From Candidatus Sumerlaea chitinivorans (GTDB taxonomy: Bacteria; Sumerlaeota; Sumerlaeia; Sumerlaeales; Sumerlaeaceae): a stretch of DNA of 64,000 nucleotides. Position 1 is the first letter of the stretch; every line of letters begins with the position of its first letter. The stretch is taken from the NCBI GenBank assembly GCA_003290465.1, contig CP030759.1, positions 1,765,144 to 1,829,143 on the forward strand, in the 5' to 3' direction. Under the pieces are notes generated by a model. It saw nothing but the letters and a program-made list of their open reading frames with translations, was not told where the DNA came from and did not search any database. The position numbers were made by a program, and so were the translations under genes. Below are positions 45,613 to 54,984 of this stretch, piece after piece.

Positions 45613-46415
45613 CCGAATTGCTTGATCAGCCGGGTGGTGAAAAACTGCTGGCGCAGACGAAACAAACGTCAGCTATCCGGTCGATGTTCGACCGGATCTC
45701 GCCCACCTACGATTTGCTGAATCATCTCCTGAGCTTCAACGTGGATCGTTACTGGCGTCGGGTTACTGCGGAGGTTGTGGTGGCGCATCAACCTGAGCGC
45801 GTCCTCGACGTCTGTTGTGGGACGGGAGATCTGGCGCTTGCTCTCCGGCGAGCAGCAATGCGGAAAGGATTGAATCTGAAGTGTATCGCCACGGATTTTG
45901 CCCCAGCAATGGTATGTCGCGCAGCCCAGAAGTTCGCCGCAACTGACCAGTCTGCCGCAGGATCGTTGAAAGCCGCAATTGCTGACACACTGCAGCTCCC
46001 ATTTCGTGATAACACTTTTGACGCGGTGACGGTAGCCTTCGGAATCCGCAACGTGGCGGACTTAGATGCAGGCCTGCGCGAGCTGGCCCGAGTGGTCCGG
46101 CCGGGAGGAATGGTCGCAATTCTCGAGTTTTCGCAACCACGATCCCGCGTGTTCGCTCCGCTGTACCGTTTCTACAGCTTTCGGGTCATGCCGTGGGTTG
46201 GAAAATTGATTTCTGGTACGCGCGCTTACGCTTACCTGCCTGCGTCCGTGGATGCCTTCCCAAGCGGGGAAGAATTCTTGAAACGTCTGCATGCTGCGTG
46301 CCACGGGGTCGTATGTTTGCGCGAACTGACCTTTGGGATTGCCACCCTTTACTGCGGGACCGTGGCTAAGCCGGGCGCCTCCAGTGATGCCCAACCCGCT
46401 ACAGGAGGTGCCTAA
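45609..46415 (+). CDS. ubiE: Demethylmenaquinone/ubiquinone C-methyltransferase
   Basis: 268 residues, GTG start overlapping the stop of xseA. The SAM-binding motif is VLDVCCGTGDLAL; the UbiE/MenG signatures are MFDRISPTYDLLNHLLSFNVDRYWRR at the N-terminus and FRDNTFDAVTVAFGIRNVADL. In anaerobes or diderms with menaquinone this is the last methylation of that quinone; no other quinone gene is here to say which quinone is used (menG is an equal name). It converges on fabZ with 22 bases between. Confidence 0.94.
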   Translation: MTELLDQPGGEKLLAQTKQTSAIRSMFDRISPTYDLLNHLLSFNVDRYWRRVTAEVVVAHQPERVLDVCCGTGDLALALRRAAMRKGLNLKCIATDFAPAMVCRAAQKFAATDQSAAGSLKAAIADTLQLPFRDNTFDAVTVAFGIRNVADLDAGLRELARVVRPGGMVAILEFSQPRSRVFAPLYRFYSFRVMPWVGKLISGTRAYAYLPASVDAFPSGEEFLKRLHAACHGVVCLRELTFGIATLYCGTVAKPGASSDAQPATGGA

Positions 46416-46437
46416 TCGCTAACTCTGACGCACCCCC

Positions 46438-46899
46438 TCACTTCTCCTGAACAGAGAGAGCAAAGGTGATGATCGCCTCGCAGGCCAATTCCCCATTCGC
46501 GTAGATTTTGCCCGCTGTTTTCCCGATCGTTTTTCGGCGATAGGTTTCCTCAACCTCGATACGCAGGACGTCGCCGGGCTGGACGATGCGTCGGAACTTT
46601 GCCTGATCCACTCCAGCGAGGAGAGCCAGGCTGTTGCCGCCTTCGCGTGCAAGGGCCAAAACAGCCCCTACCTGCGCCATTGCTTCGATCATGAGGACGC
46701 CGGGCATGACGGGCCGCTGGGGGAAATGCCCCTGAAAGAACCACTCGTTCATGGTCACGCATTTAGTTCCCACCACGCGCGTCTCGCTGATCTCGTCAAT
46801 CCGGTCGACAAGGAGGAACGGATAACGATGGGGCAAAATCTCCCGGATCTGATTGATGTCCAGTGGAGCCTTCAAATCAAAAGGTTTATCGTTACTCAC
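46438..46899 (-). CDS. fabZ: 3-hydroxyacyl-ACP dehydratase FabZ
   Basis: 153 residues; dehydrates 3-hydroxyacyl-ACP in fatty acid synthesis and supplies the same pool of acyl chains used for lipid A. The start is GTG at 46899 with AAAGGAA upstream; this matches the usual length and begins SNDKPFDLKAPLDINQI. The catalytic His is in FFQGHFPQRPVMPGVLMIEAMAQ with the Glu in the following helix. It overlaps the lpxC stop by GTGA, so the two are translationally coupled. In several phyla they are fused into one protein; here they are separate. Confidence 0.95.
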   Translation of the reverse strand: MSNDKPFDLKAPLDINQIREILPHRYPFLLVDRIDEISETRVVGTKCVTMNEWFFQGHFPQRPVMPGVLMIEAMAQVGAVLALAREGGNSLALLAGVDQAKFRRIVQPGDVLRIEVEETYRRKTIGKTAGKIYANGELACEAIITFALSVQEK

Positions 46900-47756
46900 A
46901 GTGCAAGTTCCTTTCGCAAGAATTCTACGAACATGGCATTGACGCGATGTCCACCACGCCAAACAAGGAAATGACCAGTCAACGGCGTTCCCACAAGCGC
47001 AAGATCGCCAATGAAATCAAGGATTTTATGGCGTACCGGCTCGTCCGGGAACCGTAAGCTTTCATTGAGGATGGACTTTCGCCCAATGACGACGGCACTA
47101 GCCAAGCTGCCCCCCCGGATAAGGCCGGCAGCACGCAAAGCTTCGATTTCGTGAAAGAACGCAAAGGTGCGCGCGGGGGCTATCTCGCGTAGGTAGTCGT
47201 CGGGCGTAACGACGAACGTGGCACACTGATTGCGCAACAACGGTTCATCGGAAGTGAAAAAGAATGTTACCCGAAGTTCCGAGGAGGGCAGGACGCTGAA
47301 TTCGGCCTCGGGGAGGACATAGGTGGTAGGGGAAGATACGGTGAGCACCGAGATGGTGGCATCTTGCTCCGTCATGCCAACATCGCCTAAGGCCTCCGCA
47401 TAAGGTAAAGCGCTCCCATCGAGGAAGGGCGGCTCCGGAGCGTCAAGTTCCACCAACAAGTTATCCACGCCGAGTGCATACGCTGCACTGAGTAGATGCT
47501 CGACCGTATGGACTGTTGCGTGGCCGTTGCTGAGGGTCGTGCGGCGCGTAAGTTCCGCCTCAACCACCATGGCGCGCGTGGCGGGAATGCATGGCGCATC
47601 TGGAATATCTCTACGCCGAAATTGGATCCCAAAGCCCGCAGGAGCGGGGTGGCATTCCATTACCACCGATCTTCCTGAGTGAACCCCCTCCCCTATTAAA
47701 GAAAACGATTTTGCGATCGTTTGCTGAGGGCGCGTCACCACAATATCTTTGTTCAT
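46896..47756 (-). CDS. lpxC: UDP-3-O-acyl-N-acetylglucosamine deacetylase
   Basis: 286 residues; the committed zinc-dependent step of lipid A synthesis. Zinc ligands: His in TVHTVEHLLSA and His/Asp in VRHKILDFIGDLAL; the general-base region is LTGHFLVWRGGHRVNAM. The LIGEGVHSGRSV start is typical. The length is slightly short of the E. coli enzyme but complete. It is the fourth gene of the outer-membrane block, and its presence shows that the organism makes lipid A. Confidence 0.97.
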   Translation of the reverse strand: MNKDIVVTRPQQTIAKSFSLIGEGVHSGRSVVMECHPAPAGFGIQFRRRDIPDAPCIPATRAMVVEAELTRRTTLSNGHATVHTVEHLLSAAYALGVDNLLVELDAPEPPFLDGSALPYAEALGDVGMTEQDATISVLTVSSPTTYVLPEAEFSVLPSSELRVTFFFTSDEPLLRNQCATFVVTPDDYLREIAPARTFAFFHEIEALRAAGLIRGGSLASAVVIGRKSILNESLRFPDEPVRHKILDFIGDLALVGTPLTGHFLVWRGGHRVNAMFVEFLRKELAL

Positions 47757-47814
47757 GGTTTCGTTTAACTTTGGTGTCGGCGAGAATTCACACGAGGAGT
47801 CGGTTGCTCAGCGA

Positions 47815-48606
47815 TCACTCGGGCTGTCGATCGACGGGCCGTTTCGGCTTTGCCCCGGCAGGAGCTTTTGTTTCTTTTGGGGTGGCTGTTTTTTCAACAC
47901 CCGGCTGCTGCGACTCAGGTGCCTGTGCTGGCTCGCTGGTCGAGTAAGGTGTGGGCGTGGCCCCTGCTTCTGCTGACTCTGATTTGGTTTCTTTGCTCTC
48001 CGCTGGCGGAGTTGTTTTGTCTTGGTTGGCTTTCTTTTCGGCAGCTGACGTACTCTTGGAAGCATCCGTAGGCTGGGAGGTGCCGGTTGCTGCTTCACGA
48101 TTCAGTTTCTCGATCACCGCGTCGGTGATGTCAGCTGCGCTGCTGCCATACAGCACCGCCTCACCCCGCAAAATAATGTCGAATTTCTGTTCTTTGGCTA
48201 CATCTTGGATGGCGAACAAGATTCGCTTCATAAGGGGTTCAAAAACTGTGGCGTCGAGCTCACGGGCTTTGCGCTCCGCGCGGTAGCCCAGATCATCCAA
48301 CTCGTTCTTAAGGCGCTGGATTTCCTTTTGTTTCTTTTCCTGCTCGGAGGCAGCCAATACCCCTTCCTTGCGTTCCAACTCGGACTGAAGCTCTTTGATT
48401 TGGCGACGTTTCTCGTCAATTTGCTTCTGCAAATCCTCGATATCGCTCTGAACGGAGTCCATGGCTGCGTTCACGGCTTTGGCTTTCCGTGTGACGCGGT
48501 CCACGTCCACATAACCGACTTTTGTCGTCTGAGCGGTGCCCAGACTGGCGAGGGAAAGAAGTGCAGTAATCACAAAGATAAGAACAATTCTCGGCGTTGG
48601 CACCAT
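47815..48606 (-). CDS. skp: Skp/OmpH-family periplasmic chaperone with a long low-complexity tail
   Basis: About 263 residues. The ATG at 48606 opens into a signal peptide (PTPRIVLIFVITALLSLASLGTAQ). The mature N-terminus KVGYVDVDRVTRKAKAVNAA is the OmpH signature, followed by a long coiled coil (about residues 45-115: IEDLQKQIDEKRRQIKELQ) and the closing beta/alpha part DVAKEQKFDIIL ... AADITDAVIEKL. The last 85 residues are a Ser/Pro/Glu/Lys-rich low-complexity tail not found in classical Skp. Its place directly after bamA is the classic bamA-skp order; it holds unfolded outer-membrane proteins in the periplasm. Confidence 0.92.
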   Translation of the reverse strand: MVPTPRIVLIFVITALLSLASLGTAQTTKVGYVDVDRVTRKAKAVNAAMDSVQSDIEDLQKQIDEKRRQIKELQSELERKEGVLAASEQEKKQKEIQRLKNELDDLGYRAERKARELDATVFEPLMKRILFAIQDVAKEQKFDIILRGEAVLYGSSAADITDAVIEKLNREAATGTSQPTDASKSTSAAEKKANQDKTTPPAESKETKSESAEAGATPTPYSTSEPAQAPESQQPGVEKTATPKETKAPAGAKPKRPVDRQPE

Positions 48607-48704
48607 TGTTGTGCTATCCTCATTCCTTTTCGATTTTCCGACTGTGACACACGGTGAAGCGTCTCGCGCGGCCATCATCGCTCGGTTGGACCTCCTCTAA
48701 CGCC

Positions 48705-51197
48705 TCAAAATGCAGAGGTGAAGGTGAAGTGGAAGAATTGGGTTTGATCCTTACTGTCACGCAGGACGGGCACAGCCAGATCCAGCGCAACCTGCGCGAT
48801 GGGCAGACGTAACCGCATCCCTGTTCCCACGGATGCCTTTGGCTTCGTCAGCTCGAACGGTTTGCGTCCAAGAACTCCGAAATCTGCAAAGAGCACTCCA
48901 GCCAGATTGTCGGTGAAGGGGTAGCGCAGCTCATTCTGCACGAGCAGTTTGGTGGATCCGCCAAGCGGAATGTCTTCATTGCCGCTGTCGTGCGGTCCTG
49001 CACCCCACAGTTTGAAGCCGCGCATATCCTGCGATCCTCCGAGGAAGAAGCGGTCGGCATAGCCGATGTTGGTTGCGTCGTAGGGCATAAGCCCCGCTTG
49101 CGTGCGCATAGCCCAGACCCAGTTGTTAAACACGGGCCGATACGTGGCATACTGACCTTCGGCCTTGAGGAGGAAGCCATCCGCGGCACCGGTCTCGACA
49201 CCTGCATACCAATAGCGTCCAGTCGTCGGGAAGAATGAGTCATCGCGGGTATCGCGAATGACTCGGTAGCGGATGGTCGCGGCTACGTAGTCGTTGAGCT
49301 TCTCCTTTGGCTCGTCCCCTTTATCGTAGCTGAAACTCACCGATTCGAGACGCACCCGCCACGCTTCCTTCAAGGTGTCGGTCAAAGGCTTCGTGAACTC
49401 GGCTGTGGCGCCAGTATTTGTCTGGTGGAAACCGCCCGTGCGCAGGTAGCGATGGTGGAAAACCGAGAACTGTGCCGCGGTATCCGTCCCACGGAAATAG
49501 CGGTCGAGATAGCTGACCTCGAAGCTCGTGATCTTCGAACCAATCGCACCACTGACGCGCAGATCGCGCGCCATGCCCGCAAGATTCCGCTCAATGTAAT
49601 TGGCGTAAATGAAGCCACCTTCCACATCCCCGAATCCAAGACCGAAGATCAGGCTGCCCGTGTTGCCTTGAGTGACTTCCACAACACAATCACGGACTGA
49701 AGGATCATCCGTCAGTTGGCTGTGAACTTTTACGTCTTCAAAGACGTTTAAGGAGCGCAAGCGATCTCGCGTACGCACTTCATCAAAACGGCGGTAGACT
49801 TGCCCCGGCCGCAGCCGTACTTCCCGTTCAATCACCTCTGTTTTCACAGGCGGGGTATAGCGCGAATAGAGCTTGCGGAGCCACCCCATCTCCTCGTCAT
49901 CCGGGTAATTCTGGGCAACGATCTTCACATCTCCCACGTAGATTCGCGGTCCTTCAGTAATGACCACGTCTACGTCCACGACTCCACGTTCTGAATCCTT
50001 GTGGAAATCTGGCTCAACTTTCGCTGCAAGGAAGCCTTCGTCGCCGTACATATTTTTCACTTTTTCGGCGGCGGCGTTGAACTTTGCAGCACTGTAGTAC
50101 GCGCCCTGCAAGCCAAGGAACGGCTGCAGCACCTCCTCGCGCGTGAAGAGTGTGTAGCCCCGTGCATCAATCCGGCCCACGCGGTAACGCGGTCCTTCGC
50201 GCACTTCGATCACCGGGCTTACCCACGATTGATCGGGACCATACACAAAGTCGCCGCGCTGCACATCCACGTCGAGAAAGCCGCGGGAAATATAGAGTGC
50301 CTTAATGGTTTCAAGGTCTTCCTGAAAGCGCGACTCGTTGTAATAATGAGTAAACGGTCCCCACGATCCCTTGTTCGTGGTGCGCAATTTGATGGTTAGA
50401 TCGCGAATGTGGTCGTTGCCGCGAATGATGAGGTCTTTAATCTTTGTTTTGGTGCCTTCGTCCACCGTGATCACAAGGTTGACCATGTTGCCGGCAGCTG
50501 GACGTTCTTCCACCCGCACGTTCGCATCGGTATAGCCTTTTTCCTCGTAATAGCGCTGTACCGACTCGCGAATCTTGTTCTGGGCCTGCACCGTATAAAC
50601 CTGTCCCTTTTTCACTGGGAGCTGGCTGAGGATTTTGTCGGTGGGGATTTTCACGTTCCCTTGGACTGTGATGTCATTGACCTTGGGATTCGGTTGGACG
50701 AGATAGGTGAGCTTTACGCCCCCGTCGGCGGTGCGATCGGCCTGGAGAAGGATGTTCGGCGAGAACAACCCCAGCTCATAAAGCCGGCGGATATCTTCCC
50801 GCTGTTTGTCCGGGTCGAGAGGCTCCCCCACACGCGTCTGGATCACGCGGAGAGCCTTTTTCGTATCCTCAGGATTGGCCCCACTCACGACAACTTCACG
50901 AACAATGGGAGCGTCGAAAATCTTGGGTTTCGGCGCAGGTGGTTGCATGCGAGCCGCTCCGCCCCCTCTTGCCTCCTGATCCTTCTCGAGGAACGATTTC
51001 TCGCGCACCTCGGGCTTGCCGGGGATTGAGAGATCCTCGGGGGCGTCGTCGCTGGGTTCACTCGTCATATCTGGCGTCGACAAGGTCGGCGCCGGTGCAC
51101 TGGGGAAGACAGAGGGTTGAGCAGGGAGCGCGATTGGAAGCATCCCAAATACCGCAATGCATAGTACTACGGCTCGGCGGAACGGCCTTATTCCCAT
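48705..51197 (-). CDS. bamA: Outer-membrane protein assembly factor BamA
   Basis: About 830 residues. The ATG at 51197 has GAGGAAAGAG upstream and opens into a signal peptide (RRAVVLCIAVFGMLPIALPAQ). A Pro/Ser-rich spacer (about 25-85) is followed by POTRA domains (about 95-440, for example VREVVVSGANPEDTKKALRV; VNDITVQGNVKIPTDKILSQL; IKDLIIRGNDHIRDLTIKL; YRVGRIDARGYTLFTREEVL; IYVGDVKIVAQNYPDDEEM), then the 16-strand barrel (about 490-830) with the FFLGGSQDMRGF (lid/VRGF-like) loop, and the terminal beta signal ending in Phe (FFHFTFTSAF). It inserts barrel proteins in the outer membrane. It is read after the PPIase gene and before skp. Confidence 0.97.
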   Translation of the reverse strand: MGIRPFRRAVVLCIAVFGMLPIALPAQPSVFPSAPAPTLSTPDMTSEPSDDAPEDLSIPGKPEVREKSFLEKDQEARGGGAARMQPPAPKPKIFDAPIVREVVVSGANPEDTKKALRVIQTRVGEPLDPDKQREDIRRLYELGLFSPNILLQADRTADGGVKLTYLVQPNPKVNDITVQGNVKIPTDKILSQLPVKKGQVYTVQAQNKIRESVQRYYEEKGYTDANVRVEERPAAGNMVNLVITVDEGTKTKIKDLIIRGNDHIRDLTIKLRTTNKGSWGPFTHYYNESRFQEDLETIKALYISRGFLDVDVQRGDFVYGPDQSWVSPVIEVREGPRYRVGRIDARGYTLFTREEVLQPFLGLQGAYYSAAKFNAAAEKVKNMYGDEGFLAAKVEPDFHKDSERGVVDVDVVITEGPRIYVGDVKIVAQNYPDDEEMGWLRKLYSRYTPPVKTEVIEREVRLRPGQVYRRFDEVRTRDRLRSLNVFEDVKVHSQLTDDPSVRDCVVEVTQGNTGSLIFGLGFGDVEGGFIYANYIERNLAGMARDLRVSGAIGSKITSFEVSYLDRYFRGTDTAAQFSVFHHRYLRTGGFHQTNTGATAEFTKPLTDTLKEAWRVRLESVSFSYDKGDEPKEKLNDYVAATIRYRVIRDTRDDSFFPTTGRYWYAGVETGAADGFLLKAEGQYATYRPVFNNWVWAMRTQAGLMPYDATNIGYADRFFLGGSQDMRGFKLWGAGPHDSGNEDIPLGGSTKLLVQNELRYPFTDNLAGVLFADFGVLGRKPFELTKPKASVGTGMRLRLPIAQVALDLAVPVLRDSKDQTQFFHFTFTSAF

Positions 51198-51342
51198 TGC
51201 TTCTCTTTCCTCAGTCACGTTGGCGTCTCTCAGAGGGCCTCTTGCGCCTCTTCGGGCGTAAGTACAATCCCTCTTCCTACTCTCTCATAGCCTTGTCCGT
51301 ATAGAGATAACTTCACAAAGGCAAGCACCAATTTCGCCGCTC

Positions 51343-53364
51343 TTATTGGAATGCAGGGTCGATTTTGATCGCAGAGCCAAGCTTTTGCCACTGGTCACGC
51401 AAGTATTCCGAAATAAGAACCTCAACCCGGCGATCCAGAAGCTCGGCTGTAATCTTTGGCAATTCGTTTCGGAATTCCTCCTGCGAGGGTGGAGTTCGCT
51501 CGGTCAAATGCCACACGATATAGCCGACTGGCCGTTGCTCGTTTCCTAAAGGCGATAGCTCGGTCTGGCCGGTTTTAAGCTTTAGAGAGACTTCTTCAAA
51601 GTTGGGAATATCCCCCACAAATGTGGCCACCTCGGAGCGCTTGAAGGGGGCACTTCGGGTCACCGTCAGGCCAAAGTCCTTGGCAGCGGTGCGCAGCCCT
51701 TCGAGGTTGACCGCTCGGTCACGAATCTTCTGAGCATCAGCCAAGGCGAGTTCTCGCGCTTGCGCATCGCGATAAGCTTTTTCTACACGATCACGAATCG
51801 CGTCGAACTCTGGAATATGTGCCGGGAATTCCTGTCGGAGCTCGATGACCAAATGTCGGTTTGCATCCGACAGGACGTCTGAACGGCCGCCTTTCTGGAG
51901 ATCCATGATTGCTTCCTGGAAGTCGCCAAGGAACCCGATCCCTTGAATGAATAGGGTTCCTTTATTGACACGGTCGGTAACGCGCACGGTCTGGCTCGTG
52001 ACTTCAGCCAGCTTCTCGAGGCTTGTGAATTTCTGGCTATTCTTGCGCAATTCCTCGCCCATCTGTTCAAACAGGGGCTGGACCTTCTCTTCGAGCACTC
52101 GCTCGCGAACCAAATCACGGACTTTTTCCAAAGGTTGGAGGGTCCCCTCTTTACGAGCTTCGACCTTCACGATGTGAAATCCTCGCGCCGTTTCAATGGG
52201 AGGATGCAAGGCGCCCACCGCGAGGTTGAAAACCGTAGAGGTCCACACGTCTCCGTAGAAGGTTTTTGCAGTCGTGCGGGAAATGAAACCTAAGTTGCCA
52301 CCCGCCGTTGTCTGCTCATCGCTCGATGTCGTCTGCTCATCCTTTTCACGCGGGGGGAACTCCGTGGCCTCGGAATAGCGATCGGCCAACGCGGCAAAAT
52401 CCTCACCTTTGACAATCTGCTGGTAAAGATCCTGCGCCCGCCGACGCACCTCTTCCGTACGCGAAGTGAGCTCCTCACGGGATAAGGGCTTGTCCGGCGT
52501 CGAACGCGGCCGGGCAAGGAAGATCTCGCGAACTTTGACCTTAGGCGGTAGCCGGAAATCTTCTTCGTGTGCGGCGTAGTAGGAAGTGATGTCGTCATCG
52601 GTGACAGTCACCGAGGTTTTCAGGTCGCTCTTGCGAACCAGAAGATAGGCATACACAACCTGATCGGGAACCTCGAAGTCTTGACGATGCTCCTCGTAAT
52701 AGCGCTTTAGGGTTGCCTCGTCTACCTTGACCTTATCGAAGTAATCCGAGACGGCTAAGCGCACGAAATCGACGACAAGCTTTTCATTGCGTTTCTTATA
52801 TTCAAGCCACGCATCGTAGACCGACACCCGAGTCTGTGCAGCCAAGACCTCGCGGATCCGCTGCAGGAGGAGGCTATAGCGCATCCGTAGGACGTAGTCA
52901 TCAAACGTCATTCCAGTGCGGCGTTCGATCATTTGAATGAAGAAGTCGCGTTGCTCTGGGGGGATTTGGCGCTTCAAGTCCTCGATGACATCGGACTCGG
53001 TTACGACGATCCCGTTTTGGCGTGCAAAATGTTCCAGAAATTTCAAATTGATTGCTTCACGGACAACCGCCTTGGGGGTGGCGACTTCCTCAATGACCTT
53101 TTGGTCAATCGGCTGGCCAGAGAGCTGAGAGTAAGCCTGCAAACGGCCAATGAGGTATTGGCGGGCGACCGCAACATCAGCTTTGCCGACCTCGACCTTA
53201 TCACGCATGCCAAACTTGATGGTAGCGGCGACACCCTCGGGCATGCCGCCGCGCCCGGTACGTCTCTGCCATCCGTAAAAAACCACGAAAGAGGGAACAA
53301 CAACAAATAAGACGGCGATCATGACGCCGCGCATGAATTTCTCGTGGCGTAGTTTCCTTAGCAT
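51343..53364 (-). CDS. Periplasmic peptidyl-prolyl isomerase, SurA/PpiD type
   Basis: 673 residues. An N-terminal membrane anchor (RGVMIAVLFVVVPSFVVFYGW) makes it PpiD-like, facing the periplasm. A SurA-N-like chaperone domain (about 50-200) precedes a PPIC/parvulin domain (about 265-420, KVREIFLARPRSTPD ... GGNLGFISRTTAKTFYGDVW ... ARGFHIVKVE). A C-terminal helical region with a second parvulin-like fold follows (about 440-640, ending GYIVWHLTERTPPSQEEF). As first gene of the block that runs bamA-skp-lpxC-fabZ it probably feeds outer-membrane proteins to BamA. SurA and PpiD are both possible names; the anchor favours PpiD. Confidence 0.9.
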   Translation of the reverse strand: MLRKLRHEKFMRGVMIAVLFVVVPSFVVFYGWQRRTGRGGMPEGVAATIKFGMRDKVEVGKADVAVARQYLIGRLQAYSQLSGQPIDQKVIEEVATPKAVVREAINLKFLEHFARQNGIVVTESDVIEDLKRQIPPEQRDFFIQMIERRTGMTFDDYVLRMRYSLLLQRIREVLAAQTRVSVYDAWLEYKKRNEKLVVDFVRLAVSDYFDKVKVDEATLKRYYEEHRQDFEVPDQVVYAYLLVRKSDLKTSVTVTDDDITSYYAAHEEDFRLPPKVKVREIFLARPRSTPDKPLSREELTSRTEEVRRRAQDLYQQIVKGEDFAALADRYSEATEFPPREKDEQTTSSDEQTTAGGNLGFISRTTAKTFYGDVWTSTVFNLAVGALHPPIETARGFHIVKVEARKEGTLQPLEKVRDLVRERVLEEKVQPLFEQMGEELRKNSQKFTSLEKLAEVTSQTVRVTDRVNKGTLFIQGIGFLGDFQEAIMDLQKGGRSDVLSDANRHLVIELRQEFPAHIPEFDAIRDRVEKAYRDAQARELALADAQKIRDRAVNLEGLRTAAKDFGLTVTRSAPFKRSEVATFVGDIPNFEEVSLKLKTGQTELSPLGNEQRPVGYIVWHLTERTPPSQEEFRNELPKITAELLDRRVEVLISEYLRDQWQKLGSAIKIDPAFQ

Positions 53365-53572
53365 TCCTCAGCACTACTCCGATTCAATTTTGTATCGTGT
53401 TTCCGACGAGCCGTTTCTCTCCCAGCCGAATGCCGCTCGGGGCAAACGCTCGGGCTTGCCTGCTGGGGGCACGAATCCCGCCGATTTTCTGACCGCAAGA
53501 CGCACGATAGTCCGCAGCAGCGCTCTGGCAAGTCAATAAAAAGTACGGTGCGGATTTTCCGCCGGGGGTATA

Positions 53573-54901
53573 TCAATCCTCAGAGCTCTCCAGACGCCGC
53601 CCAACCTCGGAAATAATGTGGAGGTGCTTGCCACCGGGGGAAGGCGGAATGCTCGCAACTTCTTGCCTGAGAATGCGACAATCTGAGCCCATAATGCCTT
53701 GGAGAGTTTTCGCAAGCTGCTCGATCTCGGCTGCAGCTGCCGGAGAGCGTGGGACATACGAAATGCGGATCTCATCGAAGTCTGTTTGGACGAGCTGGAT
53801 TTCTTCCGTGGTCTGCGCCTCAAGTAGTCGCGTCAGCCCTCGCACGACCGCCCCATCCCGGCGCACAAACGTGTCGCTATAGCGGCCGCGAATTGCCTCC
53901 AAGGCGGGCAGTGGCGAGCCACACGGGCACTGCCCAACTGCCCAACTGGCAAAATCCTCAACCTCATACCGTAGAAGCGGCATCGAGAAATTGTGAAGGG
54001 GTGTGACAAGGACGCGGCCCTCGACACCGGGCTCAACTGGGTGCCCCTCTGCATCCAAGAGCTCCACGTGGACCGCAAAGTTGAAAACGTGGTAGCGACC
54101 GTAGCGGCACTGTGCAGCGATCAATCCACACTCGCGCGTACCGTACGTATCATGCAAAGGGGCGCCAAAGAACGATTCAATACGCCTACGTTTCGCCGCG
54201 GTAACTGTTTCGGAGATTGTGGTAACGCATCGAACCGGTGGAATTTCTAATCCGAGCTCTTGGGCGAAACGGGCTATCCAGTACAATCGCCCCGGGTAGC
54301 CGTGGACACGGTCTGGGCGCATTTGAGATAAAACGCGAACATAATGCGCGACATCTTCTTTCGTAATCACGCAGGTGTTATAGAATTTGCACCGCGCAAG
54401 CCAGAGACGAAACCGTCTTTGCAACGCACCGGATGCCTTCTGCCGAGACGTGTTGAGCGTGCCGTAAAACACAACACTGGTGGAGCCGAGTGGGTCCAGC
54501 CCAAGCAGCTCATAATACAAATAGAAGTCGGTTGCGAGCAGCCAACTGTGAAATCCAGGATCGAGAAGCACTGTGAGCGGCTTGCCAGTAGAACCTGATG
54601 TGTGGGTGGGATAGGCTTTTCGAAGCGCGGAGTCCTCGGAATACAGATTCTCGAAATGGTCCCGAACGTCCGCCTTGGTGAGTATAGGGATCGCCGACAG
54701 TCCCTCGCGTTGAAATCTCTCGAGGTCGATGCGCTTGCGATAATAGGGCACGCGGTGTGCAGCATGGTGTACGAGGCGTTGCAGGTACGAGGGCACTTCC
54801 TCGCGCTCAATCAATTCGCGGGCGAGTCTATAACGAGCCATCGCCTCGCGAATTCGGCCTCGCTCAACAAGATTTGTTCGAAGCCAGCGACGGAGGTCCA
54901 T
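53573..54901 (-). CDS. CapK/PaaK-like AMP-forming ligase
   Basis: 442 residues of the phenylacetate-CoA ligase/CapK family of adenylate-forming enzymes. The ATP loop is THTSGSTGKPLTV (about residue 100); the adenylate motif is YGTRECGLIAAQC (about 245-257); RVLVTPLHNFSMPLLRYEVEDFA and the GRYSDTFVRRDG hinge (about 335) follow. The start MDLRRWLRTNLVERGRI fits. CapK-like members are usually tied to capsule or surface polysaccharide genes rather than phenylacetate breakdown, and no paa genes are nearby. The true acid substrate is unknown. It lies downstream of pilT on the same strand. Confidence 0.85.
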   Translation of the reverse strand: MDLRRWLRTNLVERGRIREAMARYRLARELIEREEVPSYLQRLVHHAAHRVPYYRKRIDLERFQREGLSAIPILTKADVRDHFENLYSEDSALRKAYPTHTSGSTGKPLTVLLDPGFHSWLLATDFYLYYELLGLDPLGSTSVVFYGTLNTSRQKASGALQRRFRLWLARCKFYNTCVITKEDVAHYVRVLSQMRPDRVHGYPGRLYWIARFAQELGLEIPPVRCVTTISETVTAAKRRRIESFFGAPLHDTYGTRECGLIAAQCRYGRYHVFNFAVHVELLDAEGHPVEPGVEGRVLVTPLHNFSMPLLRYEVEDFASWAVGQCPCGSPLPALEAIRGRYSDTFVRRDGAVVRGLTRLLEAQTTEEIQLVQTDFDEIRISYVPRSPAAAAEIEQLAKTLQGIMGSDCRILRQEVASIPPSPGGKHLHIISEVGRRLESSED

Positions 54902-54984
54902 ACTGGTAGCGGTTATTCCCGCTGACGCACCCTGTCAATAACTCACCCAGGGCCTAGGGAGGCCGCTTAGCCCATACCAAACCT

